From Auxenochlorella pyrenoidosa (Eukaryota; Chlorophyta; Trebouxiophyceae; Chlorellales; Chlorellaceae): a stretch of DNA of 20,425 nucleotides. Made by a program: the position numbers and the translations under genes. The stretch is taken from positions 113,024 to 133,448 of the forward strand of contig KQ482032.1 of assembly GCA_001430745.1 (NCBI GenBank), in the 5' to 3' direction. The first letter of the stretch is position 1. Every line of letters begins with the position of its first letter. Under the pieces are notes generated by a model. It had not been told where the DNA came from, ran no database searches, and was given only the letters and a program-made list of their open reading frames with translations. Shown here piece by piece: positions 7,501-15,632 of this stretch.

Positions 7501-10500
7501 GAATCAAGCCGCAGGTCACCGGGAGGTGCACTTCCTGCACCTGGCACAGAGACTGCATCGCATACATGGCATCCCATGCCCATCCGTCTCCCCGCCGTCT
7601 CTTGCGTCCATCCAGGCAGGGCAAGCTGTGCCTGGTGCTGGACCTGGATCACACCCTGCTCAACAGCGCGACTTTCAGCGAAGTGGGCCCCGCTGTGCAT
7701 GCCGCGCTCGAGGCGCAGGCCGCGCACGAGGTGGCCACGCTGCCCGCGGGCCAGCGCCTGCTGTTCCGCTTGGATGCCATCAAGGTCAGCAGGGAGGCAG
7801 TCCTGGTGTTGCGTCCCTGATTGAATGGCCATAGGCGCCTTCGCACCCAATTACAATGCAGCTTGGAGGAGTGCATGTGTGCACGCGAGTGCTGATGCGC
7901 ACAGCGTGCATGTCGTGCATGCATGCACGCCCCGCTTTGCTCTGTGGCATGCCCCAACGACCGCTTCCCCTTGTCCACATTCTTCACCCCCTCCGGCCAG
8001 ATGTGGACCAAGCTGCGCCCCGCTGTGCGTGACTTCCTGCAGCGAGCCTCCAGCCTCTTCCAGCTGTGGATACACACCAACGGTGGGGGCAGAAGCGCAG
8101 GCCGGCGCCTCGCCCTGGAATGTTCATGCTGACAAACAGCTGGCAGCTGACCCTCCCTGAGTACTTGTCACTCCTGCTCCAAGCGGCCCGGCCCCAGCAT
8201 GCCCTGCTGCGTGCACGCCTTGCTGACCAGCTCACCTTGCCTGGCGGGCCGGCGGGCGCCCCTTGCAGGCAACCGTGCCTATGCCAGCTCCGTGGTCCGG
8301 CTGCTGGACCCATCGGGCCAGCTGTTTGGCGACCGCATCATCGCACAGGTGGGCCCTGGCCAAGGGAGCTGTGCGGTGGTGGCGCTCGGTCGCGACAGAG
8401 GCTTGTGACGGCCGGCTGGTTATCCTCGCTGGTCAGGACCCGGCGGCTGCATGTGGGCCAGGAGCATGTGCCAGGAGGTGTCGGCAGCAGGTGGACCGCG
8501 AGGCAGCGGGCCGTGGCCAGCAGACACGTGCCGCACATGTGCGCCCCAGAAGCGTGCTTGCTTGCCCACCCAGCGCTGGACCCCCTTGCTCCCCTGCACC
8601 CCCTGCGGCAGGGCGCTGAGCGCGTCGACCAGATGGTGGCTGACCAGGAAAAGCGGCTCATGCAGGTGGGGTGGGGTGGGGTGGGGGGCCCAGGGAGGGG
8701 ACTTCCGTGCGTGCCTGCCAGGCTCCCGCACGCTGATGGGCATGCCATGGCCAGCTGGGTCACGCACGGGCAGGACACACACTCGGATGCCTTATTGCGT
8801 GTCAGCAGATGGAGACGTGGCGGCAAGGCCGACCCGGCCTGGTCTGGGTGCCCTTGGGTGCCACAGTGCTGCGCACCAACAGCTGCCCGCCGCCCTGGCC
8901 GCCCTCATGATGCGCCTGCAGGGCCTGGACGAGCGCGAGGCCATCACTGTGATCGTGGACGACTCGCACAGCGTGTGGAGCCAGCACCGGCATAACCTGG
9001 TGGGCCGAGTCGGGGGCAGCCGGGTGGGGTAGCCGGGGCACCCGGCAGGCAGCGTGTGGGGTCGGCACAGGCGGTGGGCGCTCTGGATTGGGACAAGGTC
9101 CGCTCGCGCTGGTCCCTTAATCTGAGCCCTGAGGACTGCTTGCCCTGGGGCTGCGTTTAAGGTCAGCCCTGCGTGGCGTCTTTACCAGCCCTGGCTTCAT
9201 GGGCGGGAACCCCCCCCCCTCACGCGCTGCCCAGGTGGCTGTGGAGCGCTACATCTACTTCCCCTCCTCCCGCGCCTCGCTGGGCCTCAAGGGACCCTCC
9301 CTCATGGACACGGGAAGGTAGGCGAGCTGGCCCCCCGCCTGTGCACCCGTGCGCCTGCCCCCCTTGCCCCGCCCCCCCTGCCGCCCTGCCCCGCCCCCTT
9401 GACGCCCTGCTCTGCCGCCCTGCCGCCCTGCATGCGTGCTGTCCAGTCGGCTGCCGACCCAAAACTTGGGGGGAAAACTGCAGTTTTCAGTTTCAGATTT
9501 GCTTTTGGTTTTTACTGCTATCCGTGCCCGCTGTCTGCCAGCTGCCTGCAGGCAGCGCTCCTGCCCCTTGCGACGCTCTGCTTCACTCCTGCTGTGCCGC
9601 GCGCAGGGATGAGGACGCCGAGCGCGGCATGCTCATGGTGGCGCTGGACGTGCTGACGCGGGTGCACGCCGCCGTGCTGCGCGCGCTGCGCTCCCCGCCG
9701 CTGCCCCTGCCCACCGGCGAGCTGGTCTACCAGAACTGGGATGTGCGGCACGCCCTGGGCACCGAGCGGCAGCAGGTGGGGCGGCAGAGCCCGGGGGAGT
9801 GTCGGGTCGAGGGCCCGCCAGGTTGTGGGCATGTGGGGTATGCGCCGGCTGCTCGGTGGCGGCTGATGAGCGTCAAGCTGCTGCCACAGGGCCTCCTGGC
9901 CTGGCCCACTGGCTCGCCGTTTTCACCTCATCTCGCCCGCCCAGCAAGCGTGCTGGCCCACGCGCCCCGGCTCCGCCCCCCCCCCCCCGCCCAGGTGTTG
10001 CGCGGCGTGCGCCTGGTGTTCACGCGCGTCATCCCGCTGGAGATGGAGCCCTCTACCCACCCGCTGTGGCGCCTGGCCGAGTCCTTTGGCGCGCGGTGCA
10101 GCACGGTGCTGGATGGCGCCACCACGCATGTGGTGGCGGGGGCCAGCGGCACGGAGAAGGTGCTGCAGGTGGGTGGGTGGGGGGGGGGGGGCCTGAGGGG
10201 CCTGGCGGGCCCACCTGCTGGGCTGGCTGCAGGCCAGCTGATGGGCGGGAGGCTTGGCCGGCTTCGGCGGGCTGCAGTGCATGCTGGTGCACACAGCCCT
10301 GACGAAGCTCCCTCCCAGTCTGGCCGTGCAACCCGCTCGACAGTCCAGGCTGGGTCGGCTCTCACCGGCTGCGGCCGCGCTGCCCGTCCCTGCTGCAGGC
10401 GCGCGCCGCGGGCAAGTGGGTGGTGACTCCCGCCTGGCTCGAGTGCTCCTGCGTGCTGTGGAAGCGGGCCAGCGAGGAGCGCTTCCTGGTGCCGCCCTGA
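4524..10500 (+). CDS. CPL3: RNA polymerase II CTD phosphatase-like protein (CPL3/FCP1 type) with BRCT
   Basis: Thirteen coding exons: 4524-4616, 4740-5326, 5658-5733, 6122-7083, 7616-7784, 8001-8082, 8269-8348, 8612-8665, 8922-8999, 9235-9317, 9607-9775, 9995-10168, 10399-10500; 2709 nt, 902 residues, frame maintained throughout. The family dephosphorylates the Pol II C-terminal repeat in the nucleus. The FCP1 homology domain starts near 575: KLCLVLDLDHTLLNS holds the DxDxT catalytic motif (D582, D584), followed by MWTKLRP, RAYASSVVRLLDP, the second acid motif VIVDDSHSVWSQH (713-720) and VERYIYFPSSR. The BRCT domain fills 812-902 (VLRGVRLVFTRVIP, HPLWRLAESFGA, THVV, GKWVVTPAWLE) and ends with FLVPP. 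This order matches plant CPL3/CPL4. N-terminal features: an acidic SGELPLEDGELP start, a Gly/Pro/Arg stretch with RS dipeptides in exon 2, and an Ala/Glu/Gln coiled coil around 390-430. Alternative name: FCP1 orthologue. Confidence 0.95.
4617..4739 (+). other. In-frame, stop-free first intron of the CPL3-like gene
   Basis: The intron begins GTGATG and ends GATCTGCAG. It is 123 nt, a multiple of three, and has no stop in the host frame, so retention would insert 41 residues without breaking the protein. I call it an intron because the intron translation looks random while the borders fit consensus and the flanking phases match. Confidence 0.6.
8666..8690 (+). repeat. Donor-adjacent GGGGT repeat (G-quadruplex pattern)
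   Basis: Directly after the exon ending at 8665 the sense strand reads GTGGGGTGGGGTGGGG and continues in G. Four or more G-runs with one-base loops start at the splice donor itself. Confidence 0.7.
9473..9488. repeat. 16-bp perfect palindrome in an AT-rich intron patch
   Basis: GAAAACTG is followed by its exact reverse complement CAGTTTTC. It lies in the CPL3-like intron 9318-9606, within a patch much richer in A/T than the flanking DNA. It could be a protein-binding site or chance. Confidence 0.6.
9976..9988 (+). repeat. C13 tract upstream of the BRCT exon in the CPL3-like gene
   Basis: An uninterrupted run of 13 C lies six bases before the exon start at 9995. It serves as the polypyrimidine tract and is complementary to the G13 run that follows the same exon. 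Confidence 0.8.
10179..10191 (+). repeat. G13 tract downstream of the BRCT exon in the CPL3-like gene
   Basis: Thirteen G follow GTGGGTGGGT at the donor of the exon ending at 10168. This is a strong G-quadruplex candidate and the complement of the C13 run before that exon. Confidence 0.8.
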
Positions 10501-11121
10501 GGGCCCGCAAGCGCAGACCGCAGGGGAGCGTCACCCGCTGTGCAGCGGCCTCGGCCTGGCCTGATCCTGACGACTGACTCTTTGCCTGAGGCGGTACAGA
10601 CGAAGGCGCCAGAGGGCGGTTGTGCCCTGCTCACCCAAATCTGTTGCTAGTTGTGACGCTTTGCTGCGTTTGGCTGCATACCTTGTCCGTCTGTTGAGTG
10701 CCACTACCATTCATACCCTCTACTTGACCACACTGAATGCATGTTACAGAACTGAACAGCACGAGGACATCCCAGGGACCCTGGGATGCTGACAGTTATG
10801 CAAAGCTGCGCTGTGCGCGCCGCGGTGCCGCCCCCGTCCCTCTCCACGAGTCGGCACCAGATCGAGGCGCTGATCGCCGCCATCTGTGCCCGTGTCGAAT
10901 AAATTCATCTTGAGCGGCTTGTCAGCAGAAACCCCGACCTCTCTCGAGTGGGCTCTCACACTTGCGCAAGGCAAAGGCGCAGAGGGCGATCATCGACGAT
11001 CAGAATACCAGCTGCTGAGCGCCAGCAACCGTCGTCCTGCTTGATTCCCTCCCTGCCGCCGTGAACTTCTGGCCGCGCTCGTGCTGGCTGCCAGCACCAC
11101 CACCCTTGCCGCCCACTTACC
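10501..11121. other. Intergenic: CPL3 3' UTR and promoter of first tandem membrane-protein gene
   Basis: No exon is supported here. The DNA is less GC-rich than the genes. A plus-strand AATAAA is present near 10899, but no TGTAA is seen, so the CPL3 poly(A) site is unclear. A perfect 21-bp inverted repeat is centred on 10778. The ATG at 11122 sits in a good context (ACCATGG). Confidence 0.6.
10768..10788. repeat. Perfect inverted repeat, 10-bp arms around one base
   Basis: Arms CATCCCAGGG and CCCTGGGATG flank a single A at 10778. The centre is too tight for a stable RNA hairpin loop, so a dimeric DNA-binding protein site is more plausible. It lies about 330 bp upstream of the next start codon. 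Confidence 0.75.
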
Positions 11122-12256
11122 ATGGCTGCCACCGAGGAGAAGGAGTTTGACCCCACCCTGGACAGCGTCGAGCTGAACACCGCCCGTGTGATGGGCCATG
11201 TAGTGGAGGTGAGGGCACCCTAGCCGAGTGCCCGCCGAGTACCGCTGCCCAGCTGGGCCTTGCGCCCAGAGCAGGCAGGCTGAGATTCTTCTGTTGGCTA
11301 CCCATAATATCCCAGCCTTGGTACGGGTCTTTCCCCTCCTGGTTCCGGTGCCCCGCAGAAGGGCTTCCAGCTGGGTGGTGTGCTGGGTGCCGTGCTGGTG
11401 GCGCCCATCACGCTGGTCCGCCAGAGCCGCCGGGTGGGGTGCACCGAGGGATGGCGGGGCAGGGAGGCATAGCACAGAAGGACGCAGGGTTGCAGCCGGG
11501 AAGCTGGCGAAGAGGCCCCGCTGCTTATGCAGCAGTGGACGCCTGTGCTGTTGACAGGAGGGAGAGGGCAGGGTGCATCACGCGCCTTTCAGGCTGGATG
11601 CTGCCCATGCAGGGCGTCTCTGCCAGGGCAGCGCTGCCCCTGGCAGCGGGCGCCATCTACAAGACTGTTCTGGCCACCACAGCGCTGACAGGCGAGGCTC
11701 GGGCTCGGGAACCTGCTCTTGGCTGGGCTGCTTCCTGATGGGCACTCTACGCATGCGACGCCCTGCTGCAGGCCTTGCAACCAGCTGCGTTGGGTGGCCA
11801 GAAGATGCCGACCTAGCCGGTGCCAGCGTCGCCACCGTCCACAGGTTCCTTGTGCTGTGGCCTCCTCCGCAATGCAGGCGCAATGGGTGCTGTGCGGCTA
11901 GCGCAGCTGGATGACCTGAAGGGCGGGGTGGAGGACCGGGCGTACCGCCTGCACTACAACCAGGGCCAGAACCGAGCAGACCTGTTTGCTCGGGTGAGGG
12001 CAAGCACAGCAGGCGGTGCTGTGCTGCTTGTTGAGATAGCAGCGCTCTCATCTCCTCCGGCCCCCCCGGGTGTCCCCACCCCCCCAAAGCATCACCCCAG
12101 CCGCCTTCCCCCTGGCTACAGGTTGGCGGCGCCGCCGGAGCCGCCGCCGCTGCAGCCCTGCTGCCCATGTCTGTGGCGCCACTGGTTGCCGGCAGCGCGG
12201 TGGGTGCAGCCGTGGCCCTTGGAGTGCACGTGGGCACCAAGCCGTCACAGGGCTAG
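11122..12256 (+). CDS. Small glycine-rich membrane protein of unknown family, tandem copy A
   Basis: Five coding exons: 11122-11208, 11359-11433, 11613-11691, 11878-11993, 12122-12256; 492 nt, 163 residues. I do not recognise the family. What is visible: a short acidic N terminus (EEKEFDPT), a hydrophobic Gly-zipper stretch (QLGGVLGAVLVAPITLV) ended by basic RQSRR, a second Ala-rich hydrophobic segment, the polar motif GGVEDRAYRLHYNQGQNRADLF near 103-124, and a long Ala/Gly/Val hydrophobic tail. It is probably an integral membrane protein of an organelle, with Gly-zipper packing as seen in Tim17-like proteins; I claim no homology to those. Exon 3 ends ACAG before GCGAGG, so the third intron is GC-AG, inferred because copy B has a normal GT at the same place and phase. 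A TGTAA signal follows at 12361. Confidence 0.82.
11692..11877 (+). other. Probable GC-AG intron
   Basis: The donor reads ACAG then GCGAGG, and the acceptor is AATGCAG. No GT donor near 11691 restores the frame, while this GC donor gives phase 1, the same phase and exon length (79 nt) as in the neighbouring paralogue, where the donor is GTGGGC. Confidence 0.75.
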
Positions 12257-12328
12257 TGCGCGACTGCCGTGGGTTTGCTCAGTACCAAGCCATCGAGGCA
12301 GCATGATGGGCTATGTGAACGACAACAC

Positions 12329-12350
12329 GGCATGATGCGTTTCATGCCGT
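12329..12350 (+). repeat. Hairpin in the 3' UTR of copy A
   Basis: Eight-base arms CGGCATGA and TCATGCCG are separated by six bases. It sits about 75 bases past the stop and 10 bases before the TGTAA signal, a position where a stem could affect 3'-end formation (inference). Confidence 0.55.
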
Positions 12351-12360
12351 CCTGTTAAGT

Positions 12361-12365
12361 TGTAA
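12361..12365 (+). terminator. TGTAA polyadenylation signal of copy A
   Basis: TGTAA occurs 105 bases downstream of the TAG at 12254-12256. TGTAA is the usual poly(A) signal of chlorophyte algae (established knowledge), which supports both the gene model and the taxonomic guess. Confidence 0.7.
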
Positions 12366-12758
12366 TGGCCCGGGTGGGCGGCCAAGCAATCACGAAGTGC
12401 CCTAGTGCCAGGGGCGACAGATGCCCAGCCTTCCTAGCAGCGCTGGGGCAGTTCAGCCTTGGGCCTTCACCCAAGCTCAAAGGGCTGCGCGTGCTCCTAG
12501 TCTGCACCAGAAAAGTATCCTTTCGCTCTGGTGAAGCGGGTGAGGCGGACGGGCCTCGGGGCAGCCTGTCTCTCGCAACGAGAGCTGCTGGCGCCCGCTT
12601 GCAAGACTCGAACAGAGCCTGGAAGGCGTCCAAAAGATGTTATGAGAGCTGCCAAGTGCTCCGACAGCTGCCAAACTGAGTCTAGGCAGTGCCGCCGTCA
12701 GTCCTGCGTCACCTCGGTCACGTGTCCCCTGAGCACTGCAGCCACGCACCTCGCCGCC

Positions 12759-13817
12759 ATGTCAAGCACCGATGAGCCAGAGTTTGACCCCACGCAGTCC
12801 AGCACCTTGGTCAACTACCTGCGGGTCATGAACCATGTCGTCCAGGTGCTGCCCACAGCGGGATTGCCCTGCTCGCTAGGGGGGAGTACACACATCCTTG
12901 TTCCGCCAGCCACACAAGTCGCCCTGCTGCTAACAACCACTGCCATCGTGCCACTCTCGTTCGCACACCATGTCTGCAGAAAGGCATCCAGGCCGGCGGG
13001 GTGGTTGGCCTGGCAGCCGTTGTCCCAGCTGTTGCTTACCGGCAGCACAAGAAGGTGAAGCAGCTGGCGAGCGGCAGGCTCCAAGAGGTTGTGGGGGTGC
13101 AGCTAGAGCCAAGCACACGGGAGCAACTCGCTGCCCACAGCTGGGTGCAACACAGCAGAGATGGGAGCATTTGCAACCCGGTTCTCTGACTGCAGGGCCT
13201 GGGCCTGCAAGAGTCCCTGCCAACGCTGGCAGCAGCAGTCGGCAAGACCACCCTCGTCACGCTGGCGCTGTCGGGTGGGCCCGGCGGCAGTGTGCAAGCA
13301 GCTGCATGGGAGGCAGACAGGGCTCACACAGCGGCTGCGCCATCTGTGCCAGGGTCGCAACCTTTGTTTGGCCCCCTCCCCCTGCCTTACCCCGCCGCCC
13401 TGCAGTTGCGCTGGGCGTGGGCCGGCTGGCGAGCATCCAGGATCTGAAGGGCGGGGTGGAGGACCGGGCGTACCGCCTGCACCACAACCAGGGCCAGAAC
13501 CGGGCAGACCTGTTTGCTCAGGTGTGCAGGGCAAGGCGGGGGCTGCAGAGCTCGGCAACTGTGCCAGTAGTTGCCTGGTGGCAGTGCGGCATGATGCTCT
13601 GCGCATGCGGTGGAGCTCCGCAGGGCTTGCTTGCATCGCTGGCACTGCAGCGGATCGTCCACCCGCTGTGCATGCTCCCACGCAGGTCGGCATTGTCGCA
13701 GGCAGCGCTGCAGCCGTCGCCTTCCTGCCCGCCACCGCAGCCGTGGTTGTGGGAAGTGCTGCAGCGGGGGCTGCCGCCGGCGTGCTGGCGCACGTGGCCA
13801 CCGTGCGGGCAGAATGA
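12759..13817 (+). CDS. Small glycine-rich membrane protein of unknown family, tandem copy B
   Basis: Five coding exons: 12759-12845, 12980-13054, 13196-13274, 13406-13521, 13686-13817; 489 nt, 162 residues. The first four exons have exactly the lengths (87, 75, 79, 116) and phases of copy A; only the last differs, by one codon. The protein follows the same plan: acidic EPEFDPT start, KGIQAGGVVGLAAVVPAV hydrophobic stretch ended by RQHKK, second hydrophobic segment, then GGVEDRAYRLHHNQGQNRADLF, then an Ala/Gly/Val tail. Overall protein similarity to copy A is moderate, but 76 nt of exon 4 are nearly identical. A two-copy tandem duplication is clear; function is unknown and an organellar membrane is the best guess. 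No TGTAA is seen downstream. Confidence 0.82.
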
Positions 13818-14696
13818 GGCCCCTGCACGAGTGTGGGGGCTTGCAGCCCGGCGCCCAGCTCAGCAGAGCGGGTGTGAGCTGCCCCCTGCGAGCCTCTTGC
13901 TTGATGTGCTGGACACTTTGCTGTGCCTGGGATACCTCTTGTTTTGATTCGCTGGACACTTTGCTGTGTCCCCCCTCTTGCTCGCTCCTGTAGGCTGGCG
14001 CATGCTGCCCAGAGCTCACAGCGGAGCCCCTGCACTGGCCAGAGCGCCAGTAGCCCACCACTGCTCCTGTAGCCCTTTGTTCTGCGTGGTTGCATGCATT
14101 GGTAGGGTGAAAGTTTGGCAAGACTGCGCTAGTGTGGCGCAACGGGTTTGCTCTTGGAGAAACCAGGGAAAAGCGTAAGGGGGTGAAGACAGGCTGAGGG
14201 CGGCACCGAAAAGCAAGGGGGGGAAGGCAGGTTGTATTTGCATGTCCCGGGCTCAGCAGGAATTGCCTCAAAAGCCGGGGCTCATCAACGCACATGGACG
14301 AGACGACACTAGAAGAACTTTCAGAAAAAAGTTGACAGGACGGAGGGCAGGGGGGCACAGTGGCATGCAGCCACGACCAGATTACGGCAGGGGAACGAAT
14401 CGGAAAGGGCATCTAATCGTCTAGCAGAGTAGGAAAGACAATCATCTGGCCTGGCAAGGAGATCTAGTAACGCTTTACTATCGGCAGGACGGGCAGGTGC
14501 GGCGGCAAATAAAAGCAGGCAGTGGGTTATGTACGACTGGCATCTGAGCATACAGGCAGGCGTTGCACGCGCAGCCGGGAGAAAAGGGGTGGCAAGGGAA
14601 GGCTTTAGAGTGCAAAGTTGGGTCCCTTGCGCGACTGCAGTACTGCTTTGCGCGGTTGCTGACAAGCAGCATCAAGCAGGGCAGCTGCAAGCCGCC
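13818..14696. other. Convergent intergenic region
   Basis: This lies between the stop of copy B and the stop of the minus-strand Mpv17-like gene, so it holds two 3' UTRs. No exon is supported. The right half is A/T-richer than the genes. It contains a short tandem duplication at 13893-13980. No TGTAA signal is seen for either gene. Confidence 0.6.
13893..13980. repeat. Short tandem duplication, period about 42 bp
   Basis: CCTCTTG occurs at 13893, 13935 and 13974. The first two copies each continue into the 18-mer gctggacactttgctgtg (13908-13925 and 13951-13968); the third is partial. It lies in the 3' UTR or flank of copy B. Confidence 0.75.
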
Positions 14697-15632
14697 TCAG
14701 CGCGCCTTGCAGGCTGCTTCCGGCGCCTTGAGCCGCTGCCGCTCCGCCTGTTGCGCCAGCTGCCGCGCCGGCCAGCGCGCCAGCTCCGCACACGTCTGCC
14801 GGTGCGGCTCGTGCAGCGCCGCCAGCGAGGCGTGCCAGAGGGCGAACCCCAGGACCTGGTCCAAGGTGAATTTTGTGGCCAGGGCACCGGTGCTGCGGCA
14901 GGGTGGGGGTGGGCGGGGGTGGGCAGAGGGGAAGGCGTGCACGGTGGGGCGCCAGGCCTGAGACGCGGCGCAGGGACGAGAGCGAGAGGCATGCCAGCTG
15001 ACTTGCAAGGCGGCCATTGCGGGTACGAAAGCAGGGAATAGTGGCACGTCGCTGCACACAACCCACCACCAGGCTCACCAGTGCGGGGCGGCGGTCCAAA
15101 TGTTGGCCTCCATCCACATCAGGAAGTAGTAGCCAACAGGGCCAGCCACTGCCAGGCCTGCGCCGCCCATTGCCCCCGCACGCTGCCAGTCGATGGGCCG
15201 TCGCGCCTTGCTGCTGCTGTCGGCAGCGGCGGGCTGCGCCCAGGGGAGCGCCGCGCCGGTGCCCAGTTGGAAGAGGAGGTCGCCAAAGGCAAAGCCAAAG
15301 CCAGAGGTTACGGTCTTGATGAGGAAGGGGTGCTGCTGAATGGTGCGCGCGGCGCAGCTCCACAGGCGCGCGGCCGGGCCTGGGTGCGCTCCCAGCGACA
15401 GCGCTGAGGAGTGGCCGTGCAGCATGGCGGCAAGGCCCGGGCGGTCGTCAACGTGCAGGGAGGAGCGGCTAGATTGGCGTGAAGGGAGGAGAGCCTCGGG
15501 GACTTGGTTTGCACCAGCGCCGACAAGAGTTTGCCGCGGCGGAACGAAGCTGACTGTGACTCTTATCCAAGAAGGACCTGTGGGGGTTGTGAAAGCGCAA
15601 TCTGGCCGCCGGGAGCTCAGGCGGCTGGCCAT
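14697..15632 (-). CDS. Mpv17/PMP22-family membrane protein, C-terminally atypical
   Basis: Two coding exons, 15632-15079 and 14892-14697, phase 2 junction; 750 nt, 249 residues. Mpv17/PMP22 proteins are small four-helix proteins of mitochondrial, peroxisomal or plastid membranes, thought to act as channels. Visible family marks: ARLWSCAARTIQQHPFLIKTVTSGF (88-112), GFAFGDLLFQ, IDWQRAGAMGGAGLAVAGPVGYYFLMWM (147-174), then KFTLDQVLGFALWH after the intron, the family's DQ-containing helix. The first 85 or so residues are Ser/Arg/Pro-rich and look like an organelle transit peptide. The usual C-terminal block (W-x-VWP...NF..VP..R) is not evident: after LARWPARQLAQQAERQR the chain ends in a basic tail. 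Either this copy has lost the last helix, or a further exon was missed, though none is apparent. The start is the first ATG of the long open exon. Confidence 0.85.

Larger units (their letters stand above)
12257..12758. other. Intergenic between tandem paralogues
   Basis: This holds the 3' UTR of copy A and the promoter of copy B; no exon is supported. An inverted repeat with arms CGGCATGA and TCATGCCG (12329-12350) lies just ahead of the poly(A) signal. Confidence 0.6.

Noticed and set aside
9173..10426. 417-codon plus-strand frame
   Set aside because: It contains real CPL3-like exons (9607-9775 and 9995-10168), but the parts between are intron read-through and it would end in the wrong frame for the last BRCT exon.
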